DNA of 52,399 bases. Origin: an uncultured Eggerthellaceae bacterium. Lineage in GTDB: Bacteria; Actinomycetota; Coriobacteriia; Coriobacteriales; Eggerthellaceae. Under the pieces are notes generated by a model. The model worked only from the letters and a program-made list of their open reading frames with translations. It ran no database searches and was not told the origin of the DNA. A program made the translations under genes and the position numbers. Positions 8,347-15,803 of the stretch are shown here, one piece after another; position 1 is the first letter of the stretch, and each line of letters opens with the position of its first letter. The stretch is from the NCBI GenBank assembly GCA_934631995.1, contig CAKTYF010000002.1, positions 1 to 52,399 on the forward strand, read 5' to 3'.

Positions 8347-9513
8347 TTACTGATCTTTCGCGCGCAAAATAGGCGATAGTATGTCAATCAATTCAGGACA
8401 ATGATGCTCTTTTGCCTCGTAATGCAGCGGATCGGGCAAATACGGAATGCGGTAAAGCTCCGCCTTGGGGTTCAAACGCTGCGCTGCTTCCTGCCAGTTT
8501 TCGTAGACAGCATCGTGCGAAATGCCGAAGAACGCGAACTTCACGCCACCTAAATTCTGCAGTTCGCCCTTCTTTTGCCAGATTTTCAGCACGCGCTCGA
8601 ACGATGCGTGGTCGCCCCACGGGGACACTACCGAGGTGAGCACTGCAAGCGATGCCGAACGAAAACTCTCGCCCAGCGTTTGAGCACGCAAATCAGGCTC
8701 CAAGTCAATCCAGCGCGCGCACCCAAAATCCGCCAAAACATAGTCGTATCCGTTCGCGCCGGCAAACCCTTCATTGCGGTAGAAATCAATGCCCGCAAGC
8801 GTCATCATGCCGTTTTCCACATTGCACCGCGCACGCGGATAGCAACGCCGCATGTTTTTCCATGTTCGATCGTCAATGAAAAGCGCCACCTTATATCCCA
8901 GAAGAACCAGCACGCGCGCAAACAGAAGAGACGTGTGCGTTGAACCGCCGCGACGCTGATCGATTTGCGCCACCGCAATGCGCACCTGAGCACGCGTGCG
9001 CTCGCGCAGCGCTTCGGCGGATGTCAAGCCAACAAGCTTCGGGTTCACAATTTCGCCCGCAAGATAGGGCACAATTTCGCTGTAGCTTTTAGGTCGCGAC
9101 AGAACTTGAGCGACCTCGACGTAAGGATTGAAATCAAGCAGATTATCTTTCGGGGGAACAATAATGTCGTAAATGTCGTAGTTCGCCAGAATGCGAAAGA
9201 GGGAAGAAGGTAGTTCGCGCCGACGATCGGCCACGAACGCAATGCGCATACGCGTTGTTGCGCGCTGTTCGGTTTCCAAGTACGTGCGAAGCGAATCGAC
9301 CAGGGATTCATCCGAGGATTGCACGTCATCGATAATCACGAACAAATCAGTTTGATTCAACGCTGCCTGCGCAAGTTCTTTTTCAAGAGGACGCTCCGAC
9401 GCGCAGAGCGAAACGCAGTAAAAAGAAAGCGCAGCTGCCCACTGATCGAAGTTTTGCGGCTTGCATCGCAAAACGATTTTCTGTTGAGTGTTTTTCTGTA
9501 GGGTGGTTTGCAC
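8347..9513 (-). CDS. TadZ/CpaE-like protein with degenerate ParA/MinD P-loop
   Basis: Start is GTG at 9513 behind GAAGGAGGG. The 388-residue protein has two parts. Residues about 55-130 look like an atypical receiver domain (DLFVIIDDV, MRIAFVADRR). The second part resembles the MinD/ParA/TadZ fold, where the usual KGGxGKT loop is replaced by QRRGGSTHTS (187-196), so the signature lysine is missing; GxTHTS is known from divergent members. TadZ/CpaE proteins place pilus machinery in the cell. Here no Tad ATPase or Flp pilin is nearby, but the gene leads an operon for large surface proteins, so localising that surface structure is plausible. Motif assignment is by eye. Confidence 0.65.
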   Translation of the reverse strand: MQTTLQKNTQQKIVLRCKPQNFDQWAAALSFYCVSLCASERPLEKELAQAALNQTDLFVIIDDVQSSDESLVDSLRTYLETEQRATTRMRIAFVADRRRELPSSLFRILANYDIYDIIVPPKDNLLDFNPYVEVAQVLSRPKSYSEIVPYLAGEIVNPKLVGLTSAEALRERTRAQVRIAVAQIDQRRGGSTHTSLLFARVLVLLGYKVALFIDDRTWKNMRRCYPRARCNVENGMMTLAGIDFYRNEGFAGANGYDYVLADFGCARWIDLEPDLRAQTLGESFRSASLAVLTSVVSPWGDHASFERVLKIWQKKGELQNLGGVKFAFFGISHDAVYENWQEAAQRLNPKAELYRIPYLPDPLHYEAKEHHCPELIDILSPILRAKDQ

Positions 9514-9578
9514 TGAGAATCCCTCCTTCGACTCTGCCTATCATGCAAAACAACTGTGCCGGAAAAGGGCTCAATCAG

Positions 9579-9642
9579 GTATTTTTTAGTGTTTTATTTA
9601 ATTCGTATTTTTTAATACTTAATTCAAGGTACTATGCGTACC
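9579..9642. promoter_or_regulatory. AT-rich operator region between divergent genes
   Basis: GTATTTTTTA occurs at 9579-9588 and 9605-9614 (26 bp apart), and a perfect palindrome GGTAC-TATGC-GTACC lies at 9628-9642. The region separates the TadZ-like gene (minus) from the ribbon-helix-helix gene (plus). These are candidate binding sites for the regulator, which also carries an AT-hook-like motif. Confidence 0.45.
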
Positions 9643-9679
9643 ATATCACGCCCCCAAAAGAAAAGATAGAGGTATTCTT

Positions 9680-10120
9680 ATGCTGGAATCCATAAAAGCG
9701 GGGTCGTTAGGACGCGCCAAGGAAGGGCAAGAGCAAGCCGCACGCATGCAATTCGAAAAAGCGCAACCCGAATGCGGATGCGCCGCGCAATCGCAAGCGC
9801 CCAACGCGCAACCCGAACACGGACAAGCACCGGCCGAGCAAACAACAAAAGAGCAGGATCAGAAAAAGAAACGCGGCAGACCCCGCAGTTTTGCGAAGGG
9901 GTCTACCGTAAATATAAGCGTGACCATTGAAACAAGACAAAAAGAATGGCTCGATGAAATTGCCGCATCGGCTCCTGAAGAAAGCGCAAGCAAAGTGGTG
10001 CGCGAAGCGCTCGACCTATGGTACGCCGTCCACAAGGAAGGCAAATCGCTTGTCGGCGCGCCTTCGCAAAGCAGCCCGTGGCAAGACGACACCGACGATT
10101 TCGATTATTCGTGGCAATAA
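9680..10120 (+). CDS. Ribbon-helix-helix DNA-binding protein with AT-hook-like motif
   Basis: The 146-residue protein starts at 9680 with AGAGGT upstream. Its first 60 residues are Gln/Ala/Glu-rich and probably disordered. KKKRGRPRSF (about residue 61-71) is a canonical AT-hook core (RGRP). Then a ribbon-helix-helix domain follows: strand STVNISVTI, helices TRQKEWLDEIAAS and SASKVVREALDLWYAV. The tail is acidic and aromatic. The family binds DNA as a dimer and often represses its own gene. The gene is divergent from the surface operon and may control it through the AT-rich intergenic repeats. An antitoxin role is possible for such folds but no toxin is adjacent. Confidence 0.75.
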   Translation: MLESIKAGSLGRAKEGQEQAARMQFEKAQPECGCAAQSQAPNAQPEHGQAPAEQTTKEQDQKKKRGRPRSFAKGSTVNISVTIETRQKEWLDEIAASAPEESASKVVREALDLWYAVHKEGKSLVGAPSQSSPWQDDTDDFDYSWQ

Positions 10121-10556
10121 AGCAGCGAGCGCATGGCACCCGATGTTGATCTTCGCGCCACAGAGCGCGCGGTAGATTTCTTCTCTGTCGGCGCGAGATT
10201 CCTTCTTTTCTCTCAACCCAATCCGTTGCATCACAATCGTCTCCCGATTGACAATCGCATTCATGCCGCTTCGCACAGTTTCATGTTTTTCATTGAGTGA
10301 AAATGCAACATATGGACTGTCCCTCGAAAAACCGAAAATGCGCAACTTCGGGTGAACCGCCGGATAGAATTCTGCGGAAACCACGCCCTGGGGCGGCCTG
10401 AATCCTCCCCGCCACTTCATCCGTGGTCTGCCTCGAGATGCCGCATGGGATGCAGGTATGCCTTGACACCCCCTATTTTCTCGGGAGACCTGAATGGGCG
10501 CAGCCCAGAAACCCTTTTCCTACAAATACCAGCTGAACATATAAAAATGAAGAAAC
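10121..10556. other. Gene-free stretch with one copy of the 26-bp ATPase-promoter element
   Basis: I find no supported gene. A minus-strand frame of about 130 codons crosses the region but lacks a ribosome binding site and is antisense to the end of the regulator gene. At 10287-10312 lies the element TTTTCATTGAGTGAAAATGC plus six bases, repeated in front of the ATPase at 11647. The remaining sequence may be decayed DNA at the left edge of the Fic/ATPase island. Confidence 0.4.
10287..10312 (+). repeat. 26-bp element, copy 1
   Basis: The sequence TTTTCATTGAGTGAAAATGC followed by AACATA is shared with 11583-11608 apart from one base. It contains the inverted repeat TTTTCA-TTGAG-TGAAAA. In this copy the match ends before a usable -10 box, so it may be a decayed promoter. 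The two copies bracket the Fic gene. Confidence 0.75.
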
Positions 10557-10619
10557 TTGCCGATAACGGCAATAAATAACGGTATTTGCTATAATAATTC
10601 CGTCAGTTTTTGCCGATAA
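10557..10619 (+). promoter_or_regulatory. Promoter and palindromic operator of the Fic gene
   Basis: A perfect -10 box TATAAT lies at 10590-10595. At the -35 position (10557-10572) there is the palindrome TTGCCG-ATAA-CGGCAA instead of a -35 consensus, and its left half TTGCCGATAA recurs at 10610-10619. This layout suggests control by a DNA-binding protein, perhaps the helix-turn-helix domain at the N-terminus of the Fic protein itself. Confidence 0.55.
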
Positions 10620-10639
10620 AAAAAGGGGGGTGCAGCCCT

Positions 10640-11539
10640 ATGGAGTTTCTTTCCGCAGCCGAGATAGCCGAAATCTGGGGCGTTTCCGAGAGGAGCGTTA
10701 GGAACTACTGCGCCCAGGGCCGCGTGCCCGGAGCCTTCATCACGGGGAAGACCTGGAACATACCCGCGGACGCGGAAAAGCCCGCCCGCTCGAACGCGAA
10801 GAGACAAGCGGACAGCCCCCTGCTCTCGCGCCTTCGGGAAGAGAAAGCGTCCGGGACCAAGGGCGGCATATACCACAAGATCCAGGTCGAGCTCGCCTAC
10901 AACTCCAACCGCATCGAGGGAAGCAGGCTGTCGCTCGACCAGACCAGGCTCATCTTCGAGACGGCTACGATCGGCGCCGGCGACGGGCCCGTCCGGATAG
11001 ACGACATCCTGGAGACCCAGAACCACTTCCGCGCCGTCGACTACGTCATCGACCATGCGCAACAGCCCCTGTCCGAGGGAATGGTAAAGGAGCTGCACCG
11101 CATCTTGAAGGCGGGCACGACCGACTCGGCCAAGGACTGGTTCGCCGTCGGCGATTACAAGCGCCTTCCCAACGAGGTGGCAGGCCGCAAGACAGCGCAG
11201 CCCGAAGACGTCGGCCGGGAGGTGGGCGCCCTTTTGAAGGAATACGATCCCCGAAAAAAGCACTCCTTTTCCGACATCCTGGGCTTCCACGTGGCCTTCG
11301 AGCGCATTCACCCCTTCCAGGACGGCAACGGCCGTGTGGGCAGGCTCGTCATGTTCAAGGAGTGCCTCACCAGCCGCGTGGCGCCGTTCGTCATCACCGA
11401 CGACATGAAGGCCTTCTACTACCGGGGGCTCTCGGAATGGGATTACGAGCGGGGGTTCCTTACGGATACCTGCCTGGCCGCGCAGGACCGGTTCAAGGCG
11501 ATGCTCGACTACTTCCGGATTCCATACGACCCAGAGTGA
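10640..11539 (+). CDS. Fic family AMPylase with N-terminal helix-turn-helix
   Basis: Start ATG at 10640 (MEFLSAAEIA) has AAGGGGGG upstream; a TTG at 10610 is in frame but less well placed. The 299-residue protein opens with an excisionase/MerR-like helix-turn-helix (residues 4-42). The inhibitory motif S89-N-R-I-E93-G94 fits the (S/T)xxxE(G/N) rule, whose glutamate blocks ATP binding. The catalytic loop H224-PFQDGNGRVGR235 matches the full Fic consensus. Fic enzymes transfer AMP from ATP to protein hydroxyls; in this class the inhibitory helix keeps the enzyme off until needed. Together with the helix-turn-helix this suggests a self-regulated toxin-like enzyme. Codons strongly prefer G or C at third positions (GAG, AAG, CTG), as in the next gene and unlike the neighbours, pointing to joint acquisition. 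Confidence 0.9.
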   Translation: MEFLSAAEIAEIWGVSERSVRNYCAQGRVPGAFITGKTWNIPADAEKPARSNAKRQADSPLLSRLREEKASGTKGGIYHKIQVELAYNSNRIEGSRLSLDQTRLIFETATIGAGDGPVRIDDILETQNHFRAVDYVIDHAQQPLSEGMVKELHRILKAGTTDSAKDWFAVGDYKRLPNEVAGRKTAQPEDVGREVGALLKEYDPRKKHSFSDILGFHVAFERIHPFQDGNGRVGRLVMFKECLTSRVAPFVITDDMKAFYYRGLSEWDYERGFLTDTCLAAQDRFKAMLDYFRIPYDPE

Positions 11540-11582
11540 TCTACCGCGACGAAGACGCTTTCCTACCCACGCTGCTCTAAGA

Positions 11583-11608
11583 TTTTCATTGAGTGAAAAT
11601 GCAACATG
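11583..11608 (+). repeat. 26-bp element, copy 2
   Basis: This copy differs at one base from 10287-10312 and carries the same inverted repeat TTTTCA-TTGAG-TGAAAA. It supplies the -35 box (TTGAGT) of the ATPase promoter. Confidence 0.75.
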
Positions 11609-11617
11609 TGACATAAT
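11589..11617 (+). promoter_or_regulatory. Promoter of AAA_14/DUF4143 ATPase 1
   Basis: TTGAGT (11589-11594) and CATAAT (11612-11617) are 17 bp apart. The -10 region overlaps AACATGTGACATAA (11603-11616), which matches 13 of 14 bases of a core in the two operator copies of the related ATPase at 39433 (AACATGTTACATAA at 40717-40730). Confidence 0.65.
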
Positions 11618-11646
11618 CGCTAAATGAAAATCAAAAGGAGGCGGAC

Positions 11647-12936
11647 ATGGAAGTGCGCAGAGACAGATACCTTGACAGCCTGATAGACAGGATGCACAAC
11701 GGGATGATCAAGGTGATCACGGGAATCAGGCGCTGCGGCAAGACGTACTTGCTGTTCGAGCTTTTCGGCGGCTACCTCAGAGGCGAGCTCGGCATCGACG
11801 ACGACCATATCATCGAGGTCGCGCTGGACGAGGAGGCGAACAGGGCCCTGCGAGACCCGGGCGCGCTCGACGCCTACCTGCGGTCAAGGATCACCGACAA
11901 GGCATCACAGTACTACATCATGCTCGACGAAGTGCAGTACGCGATCTCCGACAATGAGCTGCGTAGAGACGAGCCGCCCCGTCTCTATGGCGTGCTCAAC
12001 GGCCTGCTGCGCATGCGAAACGTCGACGTCTACGTGACTGGCAGCAACTCCAAGCTGCTGTCCACCGATGTCATGACGCAGTTTCGCGGAAGGGGTGACG
12101 AGGTCCGCGTTCGCCCGCTCTCCTTCTCCGAGTTCATGCAGGGATTCGAGGGGGACAGATACCAGGGATGGGCCGAGTACGTCGTCTTCGGTGGCATGCC
12201 GCTTCTTTTGGGCATGCGCACCGACGAGCAGAAGTCCCGCTATCTGGAACGGCTGTTCTCCGAGGCCTACCTGAAGGACGTGGTGGCCAGAAACAAGGTG
12301 GCAAAGACCCAGGAGCTCGAGGACCTGGTGGACGTTTTAGCCTCATCCATCGGCTCGCTCACCAACCCTCCCAAGATCGAGGCGACCTTCAAAAGCGTTC
12401 TGAGCTCGAAGATCACCGCGAACACCATCTCGGCCTACATCGGCTATCTTGAGGAGTCCTTCCTCATCGAAGAGGCCCGCCGGTACGACGTCAAGGGGCG
12501 CAAGTACATCGGCAGCCCCAAGAAGTACTACTTCGAGGACGTCGGTCTGCGCAACGCCAGGCTTGGCTTCAGGCAGGTCGAGCAGACCCACATCATGGAG
12601 AACATCGTGTACAACGAGCTGCGCTCAAGGGGTTTTTCGGTCGACGTCGGCTCCGTCGAGAAGGCCGCGCGCATCGACGGCAGGGTCGTGCGCAAGCAGC
12701 TCGAGGTGGACTTCGTGGCGAACCTGGGCTCACGGCGCTACTACATACAGTCGGCGCTGCACCTGCCGGACGAGGAGAAGGAGCGCCAAGAGAAGGCACC
12801 ACTTCGCGAGGTGCCCGATAGCTTCAGCAAGATCGTGCTTGTGCGTGATGTGGTGAAGCCGACCTATGACGACAAGGGAATCCTAACCATGTCCGTTCTC
12901 GATTTCCTGCTCGACGAGAAGAGCCTGCCAAGATAG
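11647..12936 (+). CDS. AAA_14/DUF4143 ATPase 1
   Basis: The 429-residue protein starts behind AAAAGGAGG. An AAA_14 ATPase domain covers about residues 18-190: Walker A GIRRCGKT (26-33), Walker B IMLDEVQ (91-97), sensor TGSNS (131-135). The DUF4143 half follows, with a winged-helix-like part and a C-terminal fold related to PD-(D/E)XK nucleases. Here the active-site pattern is degraded: LEVDF is present but the expected ExK reads IQSA. Biochemical role of the family is unknown; members are abundant in gut bacteria and archaea, often as single genes. Codon use matches the Fic gene 107 bp upstream. It is closely related to ATPase 2 (39433-40689), sharing VITGIRRCGK and DVGLRNARL blocks, and more distant from ATPase 3. 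Confidence 0.85.
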   Translation: MEVRRDRYLDSLIDRMHNGMIKVITGIRRCGKTYLLFELFGGYLRGELGIDDDHIIEVALDEEANRALRDPGALDAYLRSRITDKASQYYIMLDEVQYAISDNELRRDEPPRLYGVLNGLLRMRNVDVYVTGSNSKLLSTDVMTQFRGRGDEVRVRPLSFSEFMQGFEGDRYQGWAEYVVFGGMPLLLGMRTDEQKSRYLERLFSEAYLKDVVARNKVAKTQELEDLVDVLASSIGSLTNPPKIEATFKSVLSSKITANTISAYIGYLEESFLIEEARRYDVKGRKYIGSPKKYYFEDVGLRNARLGFRQVEQTHIMENIVYNELRSRGFSVDVGSVEKAARIDGRVVRKQLEVDFVANLGSRRYYIQSALHLPDEEKERQEKAPLREVPDSFSKIVLVRDVVKPTYDDKGILTMSVLDFLLDEKSLPR

Positions 12937-13007
12937 CACACTCCGCATAGCGGGTGGTTTATTGCCCGACGCGCCACGCGCGCTGGGCAAGCTCACGAGC
13001 CTCCAAC

Positions 13008-13044
13008 AAAAAAAGGAGCCAAGCTCCACCAGAGCCTGGCCCCC
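13008..13044 (-). terminator. Terminator of the hpt-ftsH-folPK-birA-bioY series
   Basis: On the minus strand a 9-bp stem (GCCAGGCTC against GAGCTTGGC, loop TGGTG) is followed by TCC and seven T. It begins 24 bp after the bioY stop codon. Confidence 0.8.
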
Positions 13045-13067
13045 TAACATCGGCGTTCGTCCGCTGA

Positions 13068-13652
13068 TTATTTCAGCGGCACGCCTTGAATGCGATTAAT
13101 ACCCACTGCGTGATCAACAGCGCGCGCCACTAAAGAGGCCGCAACCAACTTCGCAACATCAACCGCAACAAACGGAATCACGCAAGCCGCCAACGCCGCC
13201 TGAACAGAAGCGCCCGCAACACCCATGAACTGAACGGTTCCGCAGAAATACGTGCACAGCAGATATGCAACGCATGCACACAGGCACGCAACGAACGTGC
13301 GGTCCTTCCCCATTTTTTTGAAAGCCGCCAAAACAGCCAGACCCGCAAGCGCGCCAATGAAGTAACCCCACAAGAAACCGCCTGTCACGCCGGCAAGAAC
13401 GGAAATGCCACCACGCATGCTCGAAAAAACAGGAACGCCGAACGCGCCCAAAACCAGATATCCACCAACGGAAGCCAGACATTCCTTTGCAGGAAGAACG
13501 CAAATCGCAAACGCCACGGCGAAGCACTGCAGCGTGAATGGCACCGGGCCAATGGGAATGGAGATCCACGCAGAAACCGCCATAATGGCAATGGTTAATG
13601 CGATGCGCACAATACTCTGAGCGCGCGATGTGTTTTTGACTTTCTCAGACAA
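13068..13652 (-). CDS. bioY: BioY, biotin-specific S component of ECF transporter
   Basis: BioY is a membrane protein that binds biotin and imports it, alone or with the ECF energy module. The sequence has the family pattern: SAWISIPIGPVPFTLQCFAV after the first helix, LPAKECLASVGGYLVLGAFGVPVFSS, then GGISVLAGVTGGFLWGYFIGA, and six predicted membrane segments. I choose the TTG at 13652 (TTG TCT GAG) because GGGGGAGG lies seven bases upstream; a TTG at 13670 is in frame but has no such site. The start overlaps the end of birA by 8 bp, so both are translationally coupled. The pairing of uptake and ligase shows biotin scavenging. Confidence 0.92.
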   Translation of the reverse strand: MSEKVKNTSRAQSIVRIALTIAIMAVSAWISIPIGPVPFTLQCFAVAFAICVLPAKECLASVGGYLVLGAFGVPVFSSMRGGISVLAGVTGGFLWGYFIGALAGLAVLAAFKKMGKDRTFVACLCACVAYLLCTYFCGTVQFMGVAGASVQAALAACVIPFVAVDVAKLVAASLVARAVDHAVGINRIQGVPLK

Positions 13653-14427
13653 GATGGGCCTCCCCCGCAATTACCGGTATTAGTTCGCCTTGGTGCGTTT
13701 CCACAAGAAGTCGCCCCAAAGCATCTATGCCACAAACGACACCTTCCGTTTGCACGTCGCCCATAATATTCGCCACGGCAACGCGCTTTCGGAAAAGATA
13801 AGAGCAGCTGTTATATTTATCCGCGAACGGCGCGAAACCTTCCGCTTGCCACTGCGGCATAAAACCAACCAAAATATCAACAATGGTTTGAGCTATTAGC
13901 TGCGCGCCCGACTCTTTCAACGCGCCGGTTTCGTCAAAGCCCGCAAGCTCCTGAAAACGCTCACCCGCAACGTCGCTTAAGTACCCGGGAAGATAGCGCC
14001 CATCCGTTTGAACGCCAGCTTGACGCAAAACGTTAATACCCATGCCAATGCACACGCCGCCCTCGCAATACTCGCACGAAATGCCGCACACCTTGCGAAA
14101 CGTCCCATCGGGTTGCGCTAAAACCACGTCGTTTGGCCACTTGATAAACAGCTCGTCGCTCTTGCGCACTAAATCCAGCTGAACAACGCCCTGTCGAATG
14201 GCCAACGCCGCCAAAAGCGCAAGCGTGGGAATCTTCTCCAAATCCGCTTGCGGATGAAGAGCCACCGAAAAGTACAAACCACCCAAAGGACTTGACCATG
14301 AGCGTCCCTGACGGCCGTATCCCGCCGTCTGCTTCAGCGATGCAACACAAAATCCCTGTTCGCAGCCTTGTTTCAAAGCGGCTTTCACCACGTCGTTCGT
14401 TGAGCCTATCTCCCGATGGAATTCCAT
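13645..14427 (-). CDS. birA: Biotin--[acetyl-CoA-carboxylase] ligase, monofunctional
   Basis: The enzyme activates biotin with ATP and attaches it to the biotin carrier domain of carboxylases. Visible motifs are the biotinyl-AMP loop GYGRQGRSWSSPLGGLYFSV (residues 37-56) and KWPNDV near 115. The 260-residue length and the absence of an N-terminal helix-turn-helix mark it as a ligase without the BirA repressor function. It starts at 14427 with GAAAGG upstream, 43 bp after folP/folK, and overlaps bioY downstream. Confidence 0.92.
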   Translation of the reverse strand: MEFHREIGSTNDVVKAALKQGCEQGFCVASLKQTAGYGRQGRSWSSPLGGLYFSVALHPQADLEKIPTLALLAALAIRQGVVQLDLVRKSDELFIKWPNDVVLAQPDGTFRKVCGISCEYCEGGVCIGMGINVLRQAGVQTDGRYLPGYLSDVAGERFQELAGFDETGALKESGAQLIAQTIVDILVGFMPQWQAEGFAPFADKYNSCSYLFRKRVAVANIMGDVQTEGVVCGIDALGRLLVETHQGELIPVIAGEAHLV

Positions 14428-14469
14428 GCTGCGCTTTCTACCTTTCGCACGCTACGAGAAACCAAGCGC

Positions 14470-15786
14470 CTACAGCTTGAACGAACGACCGATGCGCTGT
14501 TCTTCAGGCACGGAATCTACCGCGGAGCCATCGGCCAGAATATGACCGGGCAAAATCTCCAGAAGCGGCTTCACCACAAAATCGCGCTCGGCAATGCGCG
14601 GATGAGGCAGCATCAAGACATCCGTGTCGCACACATACATCTGATAATCAAGAATGTCCAGGTCACACGTACGCGGACCATTCGCAATCGTGCGCACGCG
14701 TCCCAGCTTGTTCTCAATAACGTGCAGATAATCTAGCAGCTCCTTGGGCGGAATGCCCGTGCGCAGCAGCACCACCGCGTTCACGAAAACATCCTGATCT
14801 TCGTAGTACGCCGGCTCGCTCTCGTAGAAGCTGGAGACATCGATAATCTGGGTGTCGGGAAGCGCGCACAAATCACCAATTGCCATATTGAGCTGGGCGA
14901 TCTTCGCTTCACGCTCTTCGCCGGGTTCGGCAACAAGCGCCACATTGCAACCCAGAGCAATCAGCGCATACGGACGCAAATCCTTCAGCGCCTCCACGTG
15001 AACGCCCACATTATGGACGCGGAAGACATGCGCGCCCTGCTCACAAGCCAAAAGCGCTTCGGCGGCGCTGGCAATATCGCGCTGAGATGCTTCTTCAATC
15101 TGGTACTTCGCGCCAATGTAGCTCTTGCGCGAAACAGCTGCCATCACAGGGTATCCCAAGTGAACGAACTCCTGGAAATTACGCACCAGGTCAAGCGTTT
15201 GCTGGGCGGTCTTGCCAAAGCCAGGACCCGGATCAACGCAAATGCGGTCGTGGTCAACACCGGCTTCTTCAAGCATGCGCGCTTGATCGCGCAGGTAATC
15301 GCGCACTTCCGCAACAACGTCGTCGTACACTGCGCATTGCTGCATAGTCGCTGGTTCGTCACCCTTCATGTGCATGACAACCAAACCTGCGTCGCAGTTT
15401 GCAGCAACCTGAATCATGGCGGGGTCGCGAAAACCCGAAATGTCGTTGATAATGCTTGCGCCCGCTTCAACGCACGCCTGCGCAACCGATGCATGGCGCG
15501 TGTCGATGCTCACACAAATCCCCTGTTCAGACAACGTGCGCACCACATCGATAACGCGCACGAGCTCTTCTTCTTCGGTCACAGGAGCAGAACCCGGACG
15601 CGTGGACTCGCCGCCCACATCAACCATGTGGGCGCCCTGCTCAATCATTTCGCGCGCATGGTCAAGCGCCACTTGCGTCTCGTTATACAAGCCACCATCC
15701 GAGAAAGAATCGGGCGTAAGGTTCAAGATGCCCATAATAATGGGCATCTTGGTATCAAAGGAATAGGAACCGCATTTCCACTGCAT
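14470..15786 (-). CDS. folP: Bifunctional dihydropteroate synthase / HPPK (FolP-FolK fusion)
   Basis: The N-terminal ~270 residues are dihydropteroate synthase, which joins p-aminobenzoate to dihydropterin pyrophosphate: NLTPDSFSDGG (22-32), GGESTRPGS, DPGPGFGKT are all present. The C-terminal ~165 residues are HPPK (FolK), which supplies that pyrophosphate: ALIALGCN, FYESEPAYYEDQDVFVNAVV and GPRTCDLDILDY are clear. Thus two consecutive folate steps are on one 438-residue chain, in the order FolP-FolK, which reverses the FolK-FolP order seen in some eukaryotic fusions. It starts at 15786 with AAAGGAAA upstream, 17 bp after ftsH. Confidence 0.93.
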   Translation of the reverse strand: MQWKCGSYSFDTKMPIIMGILNLTPDSFSDGGLYNETQVALDHAREMIEQGAHMVDVGGESTRPGSAPVTEEEELVRVIDVVRTLSEQGICVSIDTRHASVAQACVEAGASIINDISGFRDPAMIQVAANCDAGLVVMHMKGDEPATMQQCAVYDDVVAEVRDYLRDQARMLEEAGVDHDRICVDPGPGFGKTAQQTLDLVRNFQEFVHLGYPVMAAVSRKSYIGAKYQIEEASQRDIASAAEALLACEQGAHVFRVHNVGVHVEALKDLRPYALIALGCNVALVAEPGEEREAKIAQLNMAIGDLCALPDTQIIDVSSFYESEPAYYEDQDVFVNAVVLLRTGIPPKELLDYLHVIENKLGRVRTIANGPRTCDLDILDYQMYVCDTDVLMLPHPRIAERDFVVKPLLEILPGHILADGSAVDSVPEEQRIGRSFKL

Positions 15787-15803
15787 GAAGAAGGTTTCCT
15801 TTC

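Noticed and set aside
10016..10420. Minus-strand frame of 134 codons crossing the gap after the ribbon-helix-helix gene
   Set aside because: It overlaps the end of that gene antisense, has no ribosome binding site and no recognisable domain. A decayed gene cannot be excluded.
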